Assembly: GCF_907164845.1 (NCBI RefSeq)
Contig: NZ_OU015430.1
Coordinates: forward strand, 858,001-922,000
Source: Lysobacter luteus
Lineage (GTDB): Bacteria > Pseudomonadota > Gammaproteobacteria > Xanthomonadales > Xanthomonadaceae
Length of the DNA stretch: 64,000 nt
Direction of reading: 5' to 3'
The notes under the pieces were generated by a model, which was given only the letters and a program-made list of their open reading frames with translations, searched no databases and had not been told where the DNA came from. Positions 55,235 through 64,000 of the stretch are shown in pieces (position 1 is the first letter of the stretch; every line of letters begins with the position of its first letter). The translations under genes and the position numbers were made by a program.

Positions 55235-56592
55235 GTGAGTGGAAGTTCCAGCGCGACGCGATCCAGTCCTTCCGCTTCGTGCGCTGCGGGTTGGACGCCG
55301 CGACCGGCGTGGCGGAACTGGTCTACGCCTTCGACGACGGTCCCGAGCTGGTTGAGACGGTCACCGTCCCCGGTGCGCCGTTCGCGCTGGACGGCGACCG
55401 TGCCGTTGCAGTCGAACGCGCGCTGCGGCTGCTGCACCTGGTAGCCGGTGTCAGCTATTACAAGGCGGCGGTACCCGCGCAGATCCGCATCGACTCGTAT
55501 GCGATCGACGCCGACACCGCCGCGCTGCTGGAGTCGGTCTACCTCAACGGATTGGGCGAATTCGCCTACCGCAATGGCCTGGATCTGCACGGGCGCATCG
55601 TGTTTCCGCACGGCGAGCCGCCGGGTGGGCCGGCGCCGGCGCTCGGCCTGCGCAAACACGCGCTGGTGGCGATCGGAGGCGGCAAGGATTCGCTGGTCAG
55701 CATCGAAGCGCTGCGTGCGCTGGGCGTGGAGCAGACCGTCAGCTGGATCGGCGGCTCGCAGCTGATCCGCGCCTGCGCCGACCGCACCGGGCTGCCCACG
55801 CTCAACATCGGCCGCGCGCTGGCGCCACAACTGTTCGACTACAACCGGGAAGGCGCCTGGAACGGCCATATCCCGGTCACGGCGGTCAACTCGGCGATCC
55901 TGGTGCTGGCGGCGCTGCTGCAGGGCGTCGACCAGGTGGTGTTCTCCAACGAGCGCTCCGCCAGCTACGGCAGCCTGATCGAGGGGACGGGCGAAGTGAA
56001 CCACCAGTGGTCGAAGGGCTGGGCGTTCGAGCAGGCGTTCGGCACCTATGTGCAGTCGAGCATCGCGGCGGACCTGCACTACTACTCGCTGCTGCGCCCC
56101 TTGAGCGAGCTCGCGGTGGCGCGGCAGTTCAGCCGTTCCGACCGGTACGACGCGCACTTCTCCAGTTGCAACCGCAACTTCCACATCCTCGGCGAGCGCC
56201 CGGTCAGCCGCTGGTGCGGGGTCTGCCCGAAGTGCCACTTCGTGTTCCTCGCGCTTGCGCCGTTCATGAGCAAGCCGCGGCTGGTCGGCATCTTCGGCCG
56301 CAACCTGCTCGATGACCCGGGGCAGACGGCTGGCTACGACGCGTTGCTGGAATACCGCGACCACAAGCCGTTCGAGTGCGTCGGTGAAGGCCGCGAATCA
56401 CGTGCGGCCATGGCCGCGCTCGCCGCGCGCCCGGAATGGCGCGAGGACGCACTGGTCGAGCGGTTCATCCGCGAGATCCGTCCGCAACTGGGCGACGGCG
56501 ACCTGCGGATCGAACCGCTGCTGCGGATCGATGACGAGCAACGCATTCCCCCCGCGCTCTGGAAACGCCTGCGTGCGCATCTCGCAGCTTGA
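55231..56592 (+). CDS. murL: UDP-MurNAc-L-Ala-L-Glu epimerase MurL
   Basis: A 453-aa enzyme that epimerises the terminal L-Glu of UDP-MurNAc-L-Ala-L-Glu to D-Glu in xanthomonads. It carries a PP-loop-like ATP motif GGGKDS at 149-154, [19 protein letters not shown] near 250, and a Cys-rich [10 protein letters not shown] (C-x2-C-x2-C). The MurL assignment relies on adjacency to murD2 and on recall of the Xanthomonas oryzae pathway, not on a database search. It overlaps lysAC by four bases and murD2 by 20. Confidence 0.85.
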   Translation: MSEWKFQRDAIQSFRFVRCGLDAATGVAELVYAFDDGPELVETVTVPGAPFALDGDRAVAVERALRLLHLVAGVSYYKAAVPAQIRIDSYAIDADTAALLESVYLNGLGEFAYRNGLDLHGRIVFPHGEPPGGPAPALGLRKHALVAIGGGKDSLVSIEALRALGVEQTVSWIGGSQLIRACADRTGLPTLNIGRALAPQLFDYNREGAWNGHIPVTAVNSAILVLAALLQGVDQVVFSNERSASYGSLIEGTGEVNHQWSKGWAFEQAFGTYVQSSIAADLHYYSLLRPLSELAVARQFSRSDRYDAHFSSCNRNFHILGERPVSRWCGVCPKCHFVFLALAPFMSKPRLVGIFGRNLLDDPGQTAGYDALLEYRDHKPFECVGEGRESRAAMAALAARPEWREDALVERFIREIRPQLGDGDLRIEPLLRIDDEQRIPPALWKRLRAHLAA

Positions 56593-57976
56593 GGGACAGC
56601 GCGTCGCGCTATGGGGGTGGGGCCGCGAAGGCCGGGCCGCCCATCGCGCGATCCGCAGCCGTCTGCCCGATCTGCCGCTGACACTGTTCTGCAGCGGTAC
56701 CGAGGCCGACGACGCCCGTGGCCTGGGCGATACGCACCTCCAGGTCATGACCGACGCGAGCGCCGAGCAGCTCGGCGGATTCGATGTCGTTGTGAAGTCG
56801 CCGGGCATCAGCCCGTACGGCGAGGCGGCGAGCGCTGCGATGGCCCGCGGCACGCGCTTCATCGGCGGAACCGCGCTGTGGTTCGGCGAGCGCGCCGGCA
56901 GCGACGGCGTGGTCGCCCACACGGTTTGCGTCACCGGTACCAAGGGCAAGAGCACCACGACCGCGTTGCTGGCCCACCTGCTGCGCGCCGGTGGCCACCG
57001 CACCGCGCTGGCGGGGAACATCGGCCTGCCGCTGCTAGAGTTGCTGGACCCGCCTCAGCCACCGGACTACTGGGCGGTCGAACTGTCGAGCTACCAGACC
57101 GGCGACGTCGCCGCCGGGGGAGGGCGGCCGGAGGTCGGCGTGGTGCTCAACCTGTTCCCGGAGCACCTGGACTGGCACGGCTCGCAGGCGCGCTACATCG
57201 AGGACAAGTTGAAACTGCTGACCGAGGCGCGCCCGCGGGTGGCGGTGCTCAATGCGGCCGATCCGCAGTTGTTGGCGCTGCCATTGCCCGGCAGCGAGGT
57301 GCGCTGGTTCGGTCGCGAAGACGGTTGGCACCTCCGTGGCGACGACCTGTACCGCGGCGACACCTTCGTCATGGACACATTGCCGCTGCCGCTGCCTGGT
57401 CGCCACAACCGCGGCAACCTGTGCGCGGTACTCGCCGCGGTAGAGGCGCTGGGACTGGATGCGACAGCGCTTGCAACCCACGCCGCCAGCTTCCGGCCGC
57501 TGCCCCACCGGTTGCAGGTACTCGGAAGCCGGGGTGCGGTGACCTACGTCAACGACTCGATCAGCACCACGCCGCACGCGAGCCTGGCCGCGCTCGAGTG
57601 TTTCGGCGCCCGCCGTATCGCGCTGCTGGTCGGGGGGCACGACCGGGGGGTCGACTGGTCCGCTTTCGCGGAGGCTGTCGCGCACCGTCCACCGGCCGCG
57701 ATCATCACGATGGGCGCCAATGGGCCGCGGATCAACGAGCTGCTCGCGCCACCGGCGTCGCGGGGCACGTTCGGGCTGGCCGCAGCCGGTGATCTCGCTG
57801 ACGCCTTGCGGCAGGCTGAAGTAGCGTTGGCGGGCGAAGGCGTGGTGCTCCTGTCGCCCGGCGCGCCCAGTTTCGGGCCGTACCGCGACTACGTGGAGCG
57901 CGGTCGGCATTTCGCCGCGCTGGCCGGGTTCGACCCCGACGCCATCAGCGCCATTCCAGGTCTCGGCGTGGCGTAA
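56573..57976 (+). CDS. murD2: UDP-MurNAc-L-Ala-L-glutamate ligase MurD2
   Basis: A 467-aa Mur ligase of the MurD type. The N-terminal UDP-binding Rossmann domain starts [16 protein letters not shown], the ATP-binding loop is TGTKGKST at 121-128, and the central domain has [11 protein letters not shown] and [10 protein letters not shown]. The C-terminal domain includes [12 protein letters not shown] and [12 protein letters not shown]. It adds L-Glu (rather than D-Glu) to UDP-MurNAc-L-Ala; the epimerase MurL then inverts it. GTG at 56573 lies in the murL 3' end. The canonical murD, if present, should be in the dcw cluster. Confidence 0.87.
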   Translation: MRISQLEGQRVALWGWGREGRAAHRAIRSRLPDLPLTLFCSGTEADDARGLGDTHLQVMTDASAEQLGGFDVVVKSPGISPYGEAASAAMARGTRFIGGTALWFGERAGSDGVVAHTVCVTGTKGKSTTTALLAHLLRAGGHRTALAGNIGLPLLELLDPPQPPDYWAVELSSYQTGDVAAGGGRPEVGVVLNLFPEHLDWHGSQARYIEDKLKLLTEARPRVAVLNAADPQLLALPLPGSEVRWFGREDGWHLRGDDLYRGDTFVMDTLPLPLPGRHNRGNLCAVLAAVEALGLDATALATHAASFRPLPHRLQVLGSRGAVTYVNDSISTTPHASLAALECFGARRIALLVGGHDRGVDWSAFAEAVAHRPPAAIITMGANGPRINELLAPPASRGTFGLAAAGDLADALRQAEVALAGEGVVLLSPGAPSFGPYRDYVERGRHFAALAGFDPDAISAIPGLGVA

Positions 57977-58043
57977 CCGGCGCTCATCGCACCCGCGTGT
58001 CGATGGCGCTACCCTCGGCGCAGCCCACCCGAGGAGTTTCGCC

Positions 58044-58835
58044 ATGCGACCGCTTCGCCTTGCCTGTGCTCTCCCGCTCGCCCTCCTGGCCACGCCCGTG
58101 TTTGCGGAAATGCGGGCCGAGCCGGTCGAATGGTCCATCGGCGACACCACCTTCAGTGGCGTCCTGGTCCACGACGACGCCAACGCGATTTCGCGCCCCG
58201 GCGTGGTGATGGTGCCCAACTGGATGGGGGTCACGCCGTCGGCCGTCGAGAAGGCCAAGCAGCTGGCTGGCGACGATTACGTTGTCCTCGTCGCCGATGT
58301 CTATGGCAAGGACGTGCGGCCGAAGGATCGCGAAGCCGCCGGCCAGGTGTCGGGTGCGCTGAGGGAGGACCGCCGCATGCTGCGTGCCCGCGTGGCCAAG
58401 GCGGTCGAGGTGCTTGCGGCGCAGGCGGACGAGGCGCCGGTCGACGCCGAGCGGATCGCTGCGCTGGGATTCTGCTTTGGCGGAACAGCGGTGCTCGAAC
58501 TCGCCCGCGGCGGGAGCGAGGTCGACGGCGTGGTGAGCCTGCACGGTGGCCTGTCGACCCCGTTGCCGGCCAAGGACGACGCGGTGCGCACATCCATCCT
58601 CGTGCTCAATGGTGCCGATGACCGCGGCGTCACCGACGAGGACATTGCCGGCTTCGAGCGGGAGATGGACGCCGCGGGCGCCGATTGGCAGTTCGTCAAC
58701 TTCAGTGACGCGGTGCACTGCTTTGCCGAGGCGGACGCGAACAACCCGCCGGGCTGCGTATACAACGAACGGGCGGCCACGCGCGCGTTCGAGATGACCC
58801 ACGACTTCCTGCGCGAGCGGTTCGCGGCAGAGTAG
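58044..58835 (+). CDS. Dienelactone-hydrolase-like alpha/beta hydrolase, exported
   Basis: A 263-aa alpha/beta hydrolase with a signal peptide (LPLALLATPVFA, cleaved after residue 21). Catalytic candidates are Cys144 (LGFCFGGTAV), Asp192/193 (NGADDRG) and His225 (SDAVHCFAEA), the Cys-Asp-His triad of the dienelactone hydrolase family. This group, often annotated as dienelactone hydrolase, is periplasmic with unknown substrate. The ATG at 58044 follows a GAGGAG site. It converges on the polyprenyl synthase gene with a 21-bp gap. Confidence 0.88.
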   Translation: MRPLRLACALPLALLATPVFAEMRAEPVEWSIGDTTFSGVLVHDDANAISRPGVVMVPNWMGVTPSAVEKAKQLAGDDYVVLVADVYGKDVRPKDREAAGQVSGALREDRRMLRARVAKAVEVLAAQADEAPVDAERIAALGFCFGGTAVLELARGGSEVDGVVSLHGGLSTPLPAKDDAVRTSILVLNGADDRGVTDEDIAGFEREMDAAGADWQFVNFSDAVHCFAEADANNPPGCVYNERAATRAFEMTHDFLRERFAAE

Positions 58836-58856
58836 GAGGGTGGCACCGGGTCCGGG

Positions 58857-59855
58857 TCAGTGGTCGCGGCTGACCGCATAGGCGGACAGCCCGCGCAGGG
58901 CGGCCACGTAGTCGTTGTCAGCCAGGCCGTCCAGTGCGGTCCCGGCGCGTTGCGCGTAGTCGAGCGCGCGGCGGCGGCTGTAGTCGAGCCCGCCGGTGGC
59001 GTGGATCGCTTCGATGACAGCGGGTAGAGCGGCGTTGTCGCCGGTCTCGATCGCCGCGCGCAACCGCCCGGCGGTGACCGGGTCGGCGTGGCGGATCGCA
59101 TGGATCAGCGGCAGCGTCGCCTTGCCCTCGGCAAGGTCGTCGCCGAGGTTCTTGCCCAGCGTTTCCGCGTCGGAGGCGTAGTCGAGCACGTCGTCAGCGA
59201 TCTGGAACGCGTAGCCGAGGTTGAGGCCGTAGTCGTGCAGGCGCTGGGCGGTGGCCTCGTCGGCACCCGCCAGCATCGCGCCCAGCCGGGTCGCGGCGGC
59301 GAACAGCACGGCCGTCTTGCGCTCGATCACGCGCAGGTAGGCCGCCTCGTCCGTGTCGGGATTGCGCACGTGCAACAGCTGCAACACCTCGCCTTCGGCG
59401 ATGCGGTTGGTGGTGTCGGCCAACAGCCGTTGAACCGGCATGCTGTCGAGCTCGACCATCAGCTGGAAGCTGCGCGAATACAGGAAGTCGCCCACCAGCA
59501 CGCTGGTGGCGTTGCCCCAGACGGCATTGGCAGTGCTACGCCCGCGGCGCAGGTCGGACTCGTCGACCACGTCGTCGTGCAGCAGGGTCGAGGTGTGGAT
59601 GAACTCGACCACCGCGGCCAGCTGGTGGGCGTCGGGTCCGCGGTGTCCCAGCGCGCCCGCGGCAAGCAACAGGAGCATCGGGCGCAGGCGCTTTCCGCCG
59701 GCGCCGATGATGTACTCGGCCACCTGGTTGATCAGCACCACGTCGGAGGCGAGGCGCCGACGGATCAGTCCGTCGACCGCGTCCATGTCGGCCCGCGCCA
59801 GCGACTGGATGTCGGACAGGCTGTAGCCGCTGCGGGGCGTGGTGCTGGCGTGCAT
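58857..59855 (-). CDS. ispB: Octaprenyl-type polyprenyl diphosphate synthase
   Basis: A 332-aa trans-prenyltransferase making the ubiquinone side chain. The first Asp-rich motif DDVVDES is at 94-100 (LLHDDVVD) and the second DDVLD at 221-225. The GGKRLRPM segment binds the homoallylic substrate. Small residues before the first motif allow a long product, but chain length (C40) is assumed by family. It starts at ATG 59855 and is divergent from ssb. Confidence 0.93.
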   Translation of the reverse strand: MHASTTPRSGYSLSDIQSLARADMDAVDGLIRRRLASDVVLINQVAEYIIGAGGKRLRPMLLLLAAGALGHRGPDAHQLAAVVEFIHTSTLLHDDVVDESDLRRGRSTANAVWGNATSVLVGDFLYSRSFQLMVELDSMPVQRLLADTTNRIAEGEVLQLLHVRNPDTDEAAYLRVIERKTAVLFAAATRLGAMLAGADEATAQRLHDYGLNLGYAFQIADDVLDYASDAETLGKNLGDDLAEGKATLPLIHAIRHADPVTAGRLRAAIETGDNAALPAVIEAIHATGGLDYSRRRALDYAQRAGTALDGLADNDYVAALRGLSAYAVSRDH

Positions 59856-60055
59856 GGAGTGACCCGGGCCGGTGGACCCCGCATTATAGGTGGTTGGCCG
59901 GGGGCGCGGCCTTGCTCGAAGCCGCCATCGGGACTGGCCGGATTCCGACCCGACGCCGGGGTGGATTCCGGGTCCGGTGGCCTCGACGGGGTGGGTATAC
60001 TGGCCTGCCGCTCGCCGCGCCGCGGCGACTTCCTCGACACGACAGGACCGAATTC

Positions 60056-60550
60056 ATGGCACGTGGCGTAAACAAGGTGATCCTCGTCGGCAACCTCGGC
60101 AACGATCCCGAGACCAAGTACACCCAGGGCGGCATGGCCGTGACCACGCTCAGCCTGGCCACCACCAGCGTGCGCAAGGACCGCGACGGCAATACCCAGG
60201 AGCGCACAGAGTGGCACCGGGTCAAGCTGTTCGGCAAGCTCGGCGAGATCGCCGGCGAGTACCTGAAGAAGGGCCGGCAGGTCTACATCGAAGGCTCGAT
60301 CCGCTACGACAAGTTCACCGGGCAGGACGGCGTCGAGAAATACTTCACCGACATCGTCGCCGACGAGATGCAGATGCTCGGCGGCGGGGGCGAGGGTGGC
60401 GGCGCCGGCGGTGGCGGCTACCGCGGCGGTGATCGCAGCGAGCGCCCGGCACGCACGGCGGCCCGGCAGGAAGCGCCGCGGCGCGACGCGCCGCCGGCCA
60501 AGTCGAATGACTTCGGCGACGACTTCGCGGATGACGATATTCCGTTCTGA
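60056..60550 (+). CDS. ssb: Single-stranded DNA-binding protein SSB
   Basis: A 164-aa SSB. The OB-fold domain spans residues 1-110 ([19 protein letters not shown], then [21 protein letters not shown]). A glycine-rich and basic linker ([17 protein letters not shown]) leads to the acidic C-terminal tip DDIPF, which docks partner proteins. The start at 60056 yields the standard N terminus. A TATACT -10-like box lies at 59996-60001; no LexA box was recognised upstream. Confidence 0.96.
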   Translation: MARGVNKVILVGNLGNDPETKYTQGGMAVTTLSLATTSVRKDRDGNTQERTEWHRVKLFGKLGEIAGEYLKKGRQVYIEGSIRYDKFTGQDGVEKYFTDIVADEMQMLGGGGEGGGAGGGGYRGGDRSERPARTAARQEAPRRDAPPAKSNDFGDDFADDDIPF

Positions 60551-60603
60551 GCGATGTCAGGCGGGTTGATCGAATCAAATTAACTTTTTGCGGGAGTGAC
60601 TGA

Positions 60604-61656
60604 GTGCCTACATGGCTTGTGACCGGCGGAGCCGGGTTTATCGGTGGGAATTTTGTCCTGGACGCGGTCAATCGCGGCATCAAGGTAGTTAATCTCGATG
60701 CCTTGACCTACGCGGGCAACCTAGACACGCTCGCCTCGCTGGCGGACAACCCGCGCCACGTCTTCGTCGAAGGCGACATCGGCGATGCGGGCCTGGTCAA
60801 GCGCCTGCTGGATGAGCATCGGCCCGAAGCGGTCATCAACTTCGCTGCCGAGAGCCACGTCGACCGTTCGATCGATGGCCCCGGGGCGTTCGTCCAGACG
60901 AACGTGGTCGGCACGTTGAGCCTGCTCGAAACGACCCGCGACTACTGGAAGGCGCTCGACGCAACGGCGCGCGATGCATTCCGGTTCCTCCACGTTTCCA
61001 CCGACGAGGTCTACGGGACGCTCGGCGATACCGGCCGGTTCACCGAGACCACGCCCTACGCGCCCAACTCCCCGTATTCGGCATCCAAGGCGGCCTCCGA
61101 CCACCTGGTCCGGGCGTTCCACCACACCTACGGGTTGCCGGTACTCACCACCAACTGCTCCAACAACTACGGCCCCTACCAGTTCCCGGAGAAGCTCATC
61201 CCGCTGGTCATCGCCAAGGCGTTGGCCGGCGAGCCGCTGCCGGTCTATGGCGACGGGTTGAACGTCCGGGACTGGTTGTACGTGGGCGACCATTGCGACG
61301 CGATCCGCACGGTGCTCGAGCGCGGCCGGGTGGGCGAGACCTACAACGTCGGTGGTGACGCCGAGCGCACCAACATTACCGTCGTCCGCACCATCTGCGC
61401 ATTGCTCGACGCACGGCGTCCGCTGGCCGACGGCCGCGCCCGTGAATCGCTGATCACCTACGTCAAGGACCGACCCGGCCACGATCGCCGCTATGCGATC
61501 GACGCGGACAAGCTCAAGGGCGAGCTGGGCTGGGCGCCGACCGTGACCTTCGACGAAGGCATGGCCCGCACGGTCGACTGGTACCTCGACAACGCGCCCT
61601 GGGTGCAACGGGTGCTGGATGGCAGCTACCGCCTCGAGCGTATCGGCCAGGCCTGA
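60604..61656 (+). CDS. rmlB: dTDP-glucose 4,6-dehydratase RmlB
   Basis: A 350-aa extended SDR. NAD-binding [10 protein letters not shown] is near residue 8, the active-site segment is [12 protein letters not shown], and the [10 protein letters not shown] motif carries the catalytic Tyr-x3-Lys. Converts dTDP-glucose to the 4-keto-6-deoxy sugar. A GTG start (MPTWLVTGG) with GGGAG upstream. First gene of rmlBACD, 53 bp after ssb in a less GC-rich spacer (AATTAACTTTTTGC), which likely contains the promoter. In Xanthomonas this locus lies by the LPS O-antigen cluster. Confidence 0.95.
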   Translation: MPTWLVTGGAGFIGGNFVLDAVNRGIKVVNLDALTYAGNLDTLASLADNPRHVFVEGDIGDAGLVKRLLDEHRPEAVINFAAESHVDRSIDGPGAFVQTNVVGTLSLLETTRDYWKALDATARDAFRFLHVSTDEVYGTLGDTGRFTETTPYAPNSPYSASKAASDHLVRAFHHTYGLPVLTTNCSNNYGPYQFPEKLIPLVIAKALAGEPLPVYGDGLNVRDWLYVGDHCDAIRTVLERGRVGETYNVGGDAERTNITVVRTICALLDARRPLADGRARESLITYVKDRPGHDRRYAIDADKLKGELGWAPTVTFDEGMARTVDWYLDNAPWVQRVLDGSYRLERIGQA

Positions 61657-61666
61657 GGGAGATCGC

Positions 61667-62551
61667 ATGAATCGCAAGGGCATCATCCTGGCCGGCGGCT
61701 CCGGCACCCGGCTGTATCCGATCACGCAGGCGATCAGCAAGCAGCTGCTGCCGATCTACGACAAGCCGATGATCTACTACCCGCTCAGCGTGCTGATGCT
61801 GGCGGGGATCCGCGAAGTGCTGATCATCAACACCCCGCACGAGCAGGCGCTGTTCCAGAACCTGCTGGGCGACGGTTCGCAGTGGGGCATGAAGATCGAG
61901 TACGCCGTGCAGCCGAGCCCCGACGGGCTTGCGCAGGCGTTCCTGATCGGCCGCGAGTTCCTGGACGGGCAGCCCAGCTGCCTTGTGCTGGGCGACAACA
62001 TCTTCCATGGCCCGGGGCTGACCGCCATGCTTACTCGCGCCGGCCAGCGTGAAACCGGCGCCACCGTGTTCGGTTACTGGGTGAACGACCCGGAGCGTTA
62101 CGGCGTAGCCGAATTCGACGGAGACGGCCGGGTGGTGGGGTTGGAAGAGAAGCCTCCGAAGCCGCGGTCCAACTACGCGGTGACCGGGCTGTACTTCTAC
62201 GATGGCCGTGCCAGCGAGTTCGCGTCGAGCATCAAGCCGTCGCACCGCGGCGAGCTGGAAATCACCGACCTCAACAAGTGCTACCTCGATGAAGGTTCGC
62301 TGCACCTGGAGCGCCTGGGACGCGGTTATGCGTGGCTCGACACCGGCACCCACCAGTCGCTGCTCGAGGCGTCCAACTACATCGAGACGATCGAGGCCCG
62401 CCAGGGCCTGCGCGTGTGCTGCCCGGAAGAAATCGCCCACGGCAACGGCTGGATCGACGACGACCGCCTGCGCGAGCTGGCGCAACCTCTGGTGAAGAAT
62501 GGCTACGGCAAGTACCTCCTCGACCTGATCGATCGCGGGTATGTGCCATGA
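61667..62551 (+). CDS. rmlA: Glucose-1-phosphate thymidylyltransferase RmlA
   Basis: A 294-aa enzyme that makes dTDP-glucose. The pyrophosphorylase signature [20 protein letters not shown] is at about 6-25. Other blocks: [26 protein letters not shown] and [15 protein letters not shown]. Its 3' end overlaps rmlC by four bases. It is allosterically inhibited by dTDP-rhamnose in relatives; that is not visible in the sequence. Confidence 0.96.
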   Translation: MNRKGIILAGGSGTRLYPITQAISKQLLPIYDKPMIYYPLSVLMLAGIREVLIINTPHEQALFQNLLGDGSQWGMKIEYAVQPSPDGLAQAFLIGREFLDGQPSCLVLGDNIFHGPGLTAMLTRAGQRETGATVFGYWVNDPERYGVAEFDGDGRVVGLEEKPPKPRSNYAVTGLYFYDGRASEFASSIKPSHRGELEITDLNKCYLDEGSLHLERLGRGYAWLDTGTHQSLLEASNYIETIEARQGLRVCCPEEIAHGNGWIDDDRLRELAQPLVKNGYGKYLLDLIDRGYVP

Positions 62552-63105
62552 AGGTGATCGAGACGGACCTGCCGGGTTGCCTGGTGATCGAACCGCGCGT
62601 GTTCGGGGACGACCGCGGTTTCTTCTTCGAATCCTTCAATCACGACCGCCTGCGCGAACATGGGCTGCAACCGGCGTTCGTGCAGGGCAACGTGTCCTCA
62701 TCGGTGCGCGGCGTGCTGCGCGGACTGCACTACCAGTGGCCCAATCCGCAGGGCAAGTACGTGTCGGTGGTTGAAGGCGAGGTGTGGGACGTGGCTGTCG
62801 ACATCCGGCGCGGTTCGCCCACCTTCGGTCGCTGGACCGCCGTGGTCCTGAGCGCTGAGAACAAGCGGCACTTCTGGATCCCGGAAGGCTTCGCCCATGG
62901 CTTCGTGACACTGAGCGAGCGTGCCGTGTTCACCTACCTGTGCACGGCCACCTACGACGCCGCCGCCGACGCCAACATCCGTTGGGACGATCCGCGGCTG
63001 GCCATCGACTGGCCGGTCACCGACCCGCAGCTGTCCGGCAAGGATGCCGCCGCACCGCTGCTGGACGACGTCGCGTTGGATCGCCTGCCCGTCTTCAGTA
63101 CCTGA
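62548..63105 (+). CDS. rmlC: dTDP-4-dehydrorhamnose 3,5-epimerase RmlC
   Basis: A 185-aa cupin epimerase. Catalytic His is in [15 protein letters not shown], with [21 protein letters not shown]-type substrate-site residues and the Tyr region [10 protein letters not shown]. The active-site Asp is likely that of [13 protein letters not shown]. Second-to-last step of dTDP-L-rhamnose synthesis. It overlaps rmlA by four bases and is separated by seven from rmlD. Confidence 0.95.
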   Translation: MKVIETDLPGCLVIEPRVFGDDRGFFFESFNHDRLREHGLQPAFVQGNVSSSVRGVLRGLHYQWPNPQGKYVSVVEGEVWDVAVDIRRGSPTFGRWTAVVLSAENKRHFWIPEGFAHGFVTLSERAVFTYLCTATYDAAADANIRWDDPRLAIDWPVTDPQLSGKDAAAPLLDDVALDRLPVFST

Positions 63106-63112
63106 GGCGACG

Positions 63113-64000
63113 ATGAAGATCCTGCTCCTCGGTGGCAACGGCCAGGTCGGCCATGAATGCCGGCGCAGCTTGGCGACGCTGGGCGAGGTGGTTATCACCA
63201 CGCGCAGCGGAAACCTGCCCGACGGCACTGATTGCGAATCGCTTGACCTCGCCCGGCTCGACACCATCGCGCCGCTGGTCGAGCGGGTAGCCCCGGACGT
63301 CGTCGTCAATGCGACCGCCTACACCGCGGTGGATCGCGCCGAGGACGATGTCGACACGGCGTTCCTGATCAACCGCGACGCTCCGGCGCGCCTCGCCGAG
63401 GTGTGTGCGGCGCGCGGATCCCGCCTGGTGCATTTCTCGACCGACTATGTATTCGACGGCGCTGGCACGCGCCCCTGGCGTGAGGACGACGCCCCGGCAC
63501 CGCTGGGCGTCTACGGCCAGAGCAAGCTCGCCGGGGAACAGGCGATCCAGGCCTCCGCCGCGCACCATTTGATCCTCCGCACGGCTTGGGTATACGGCCT
63601 GCACGGTGCCAATTTCCTGCTGACCATGCTGCGCCTGGCCGAGGAGCGGGAGGAGCTCAGCGTCGTGGCCGATCAGGTCGGTTCACCGACACCGGCGTGG
63701 CTGATCGCCGACGTGACCGCGACCATCCTTCGCCAGGGCATGGCGGCTTCCGGGGTCTGCCACCTCGTGAGTGCGGGACAGACCAGTTGGCACGGGTTCG
63801 CCGAAGCCATCTTCGACGAAGCGCACGACCTTGGCCTGCTTGCTCGAAAGCCCCGGGTAACGCCGATCCCGACCTCCGGCTTTCCGACGCGGGCGACGCG
63901 CCCTGCCTACTCGGTGCTGGACACGGGCCGTCTGGAACGCGAGTTCGGCATCGAGCTTCCGGCGTGGCGACAAGCCCTGCGCACTACACTGCAGCAGCGC
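63113..64000 (+). CDS. rmlD: dTDP-4-dehydrorhamnose reductase RmlD, partial
   Basis: The last step of dTDP-L-rhamnose synthesis, cut by the window end; 296 codons are present without a stop, which is nearly the full family length (about 300). NADPH-binding GGNGQVGHE is at residues 7-15. The active-site STDYVFDG (near 108) and YGQSKLAGE (Tyr and Lys) are visible, as is the C-terminal substrate region RPAYSVLDT. Start: ATG at 63113, seven bases after rmlC, so it is in the same transcript. Confidence 0.93.
   Translation, partial: MKILLLGGNGQVGHECRRSLATLGEVVITTRSGNLPDGTDCESLDLARLDTIAPLVERVAPDVVVNATAYTAVDRAEDDVDTAFLINRDAPARLAEVCAARGSRLVHFSTDYVFDGAGTRPWREDDAPAPLGVYGQSKLAGEQAIQASAAHHLILRTAWVYGLHGANFLLTMLRLAEEREELSVVADQVGSPTPAWLIADVTATILRQGMAASGVCHLVSAGQTSWHGFAEAIFDEAHDLGLLARKPRVTPIPTSGFPTRATRPAYSVLDTGRLEREFGIELPAWRQALRTTLQQR

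Overview
The window is about 64 kb of GC-rich, densely packed bacterial chromosome. The gene content points to a member of the Xanthomonadaceae (Lysobacter/Luteimonas/Xanthomonas relatives). Evidence: a single-chain aspartate kinase/diaminopimelate decarboxylase, the MurL-MurD2 pair for alternative peptidoglycan glutamate chemistry, a regulatory PTS with HPr kinase encoded next to rpoN and the lpt genes, AmgK-MurU cell-wall recycling, and GTAG-type REP/REPIN repeats. The species call is inference; no rRNA or tRNA gene is present to confirm it.

Layout. 1-1283: the end of a chromosomal integron (partial first cassette on the minus strand, attI-type junction, intact integrase gene). 1311-13056: a long minus-strand run, read from the right as kdsD-kdsC-lptC-lptA-lptB-rpoN-hpf-ptsN-hprK-rapZ-EIIA(Man)-HPr-EI-mgtE, linking LPS precursor synthesis and export, sigma-54, ribosome hibernation and a PTS that seems regulatory because no sugar permease is present. 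13127-14640: BolA-like gene and murA, ending in a strong terminator. 14714-17939: purM-purN and two tandem DUF3108 genes. 18166-21202: a plus-strand DUF2066/AI-2E-type permease/hda operon. 21243-22981: murU-amgK. 23115-26267: a small stress membrane protein, an M20 dipeptidase, a ComEA-like protein and a HutD-like protein.

26301-34144: a four-gene minus-strand iron-uptake operon (two TonB-dependent receptors, a PiuC-type dioxygenase, and a PepSY-flavodoxin-reductase fusion) with Fur-like sequence upstream. 34304-40677: the suf Fe-S cluster operon (Rrf2 regulator, sufB, sufC, sufD, sufS, a GNAT acetyltransferase, a Rieske ferredoxin), interrupted at two places by GTAG-type REP elements. 40811-44687: a SET-domain methyltransferase, a 3-hydroxybutyrate-dehydrogenase-like SDR and a DUF5916 outer-membrane-type protein. 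44691-51377: two lipoproteins with a PIN protein, an M23 peptidase, a CHRD protein, a divergent EF-G paralog, an OsmC-family protein and a glycine-zipper protein.

51452-59855: a PhzF-like protein; the lysAC-murL-murD2 operon, which makes lysine/DAP precursors and installs D-glutamate in peptidoglycan; a secreted dienelactone-hydrolase-like protein; and polyprenyl diphosphate synthase. 60056-64000: ssb, then rmlB-rmlA-rmlC-rmlD for dTDP-L-rhamnose, with rmlD running off the window edge. Intergenic gaps are all under 300 bp. I saw no CRISPR array, tRNA, rRNA, prophage or insertion sequence.
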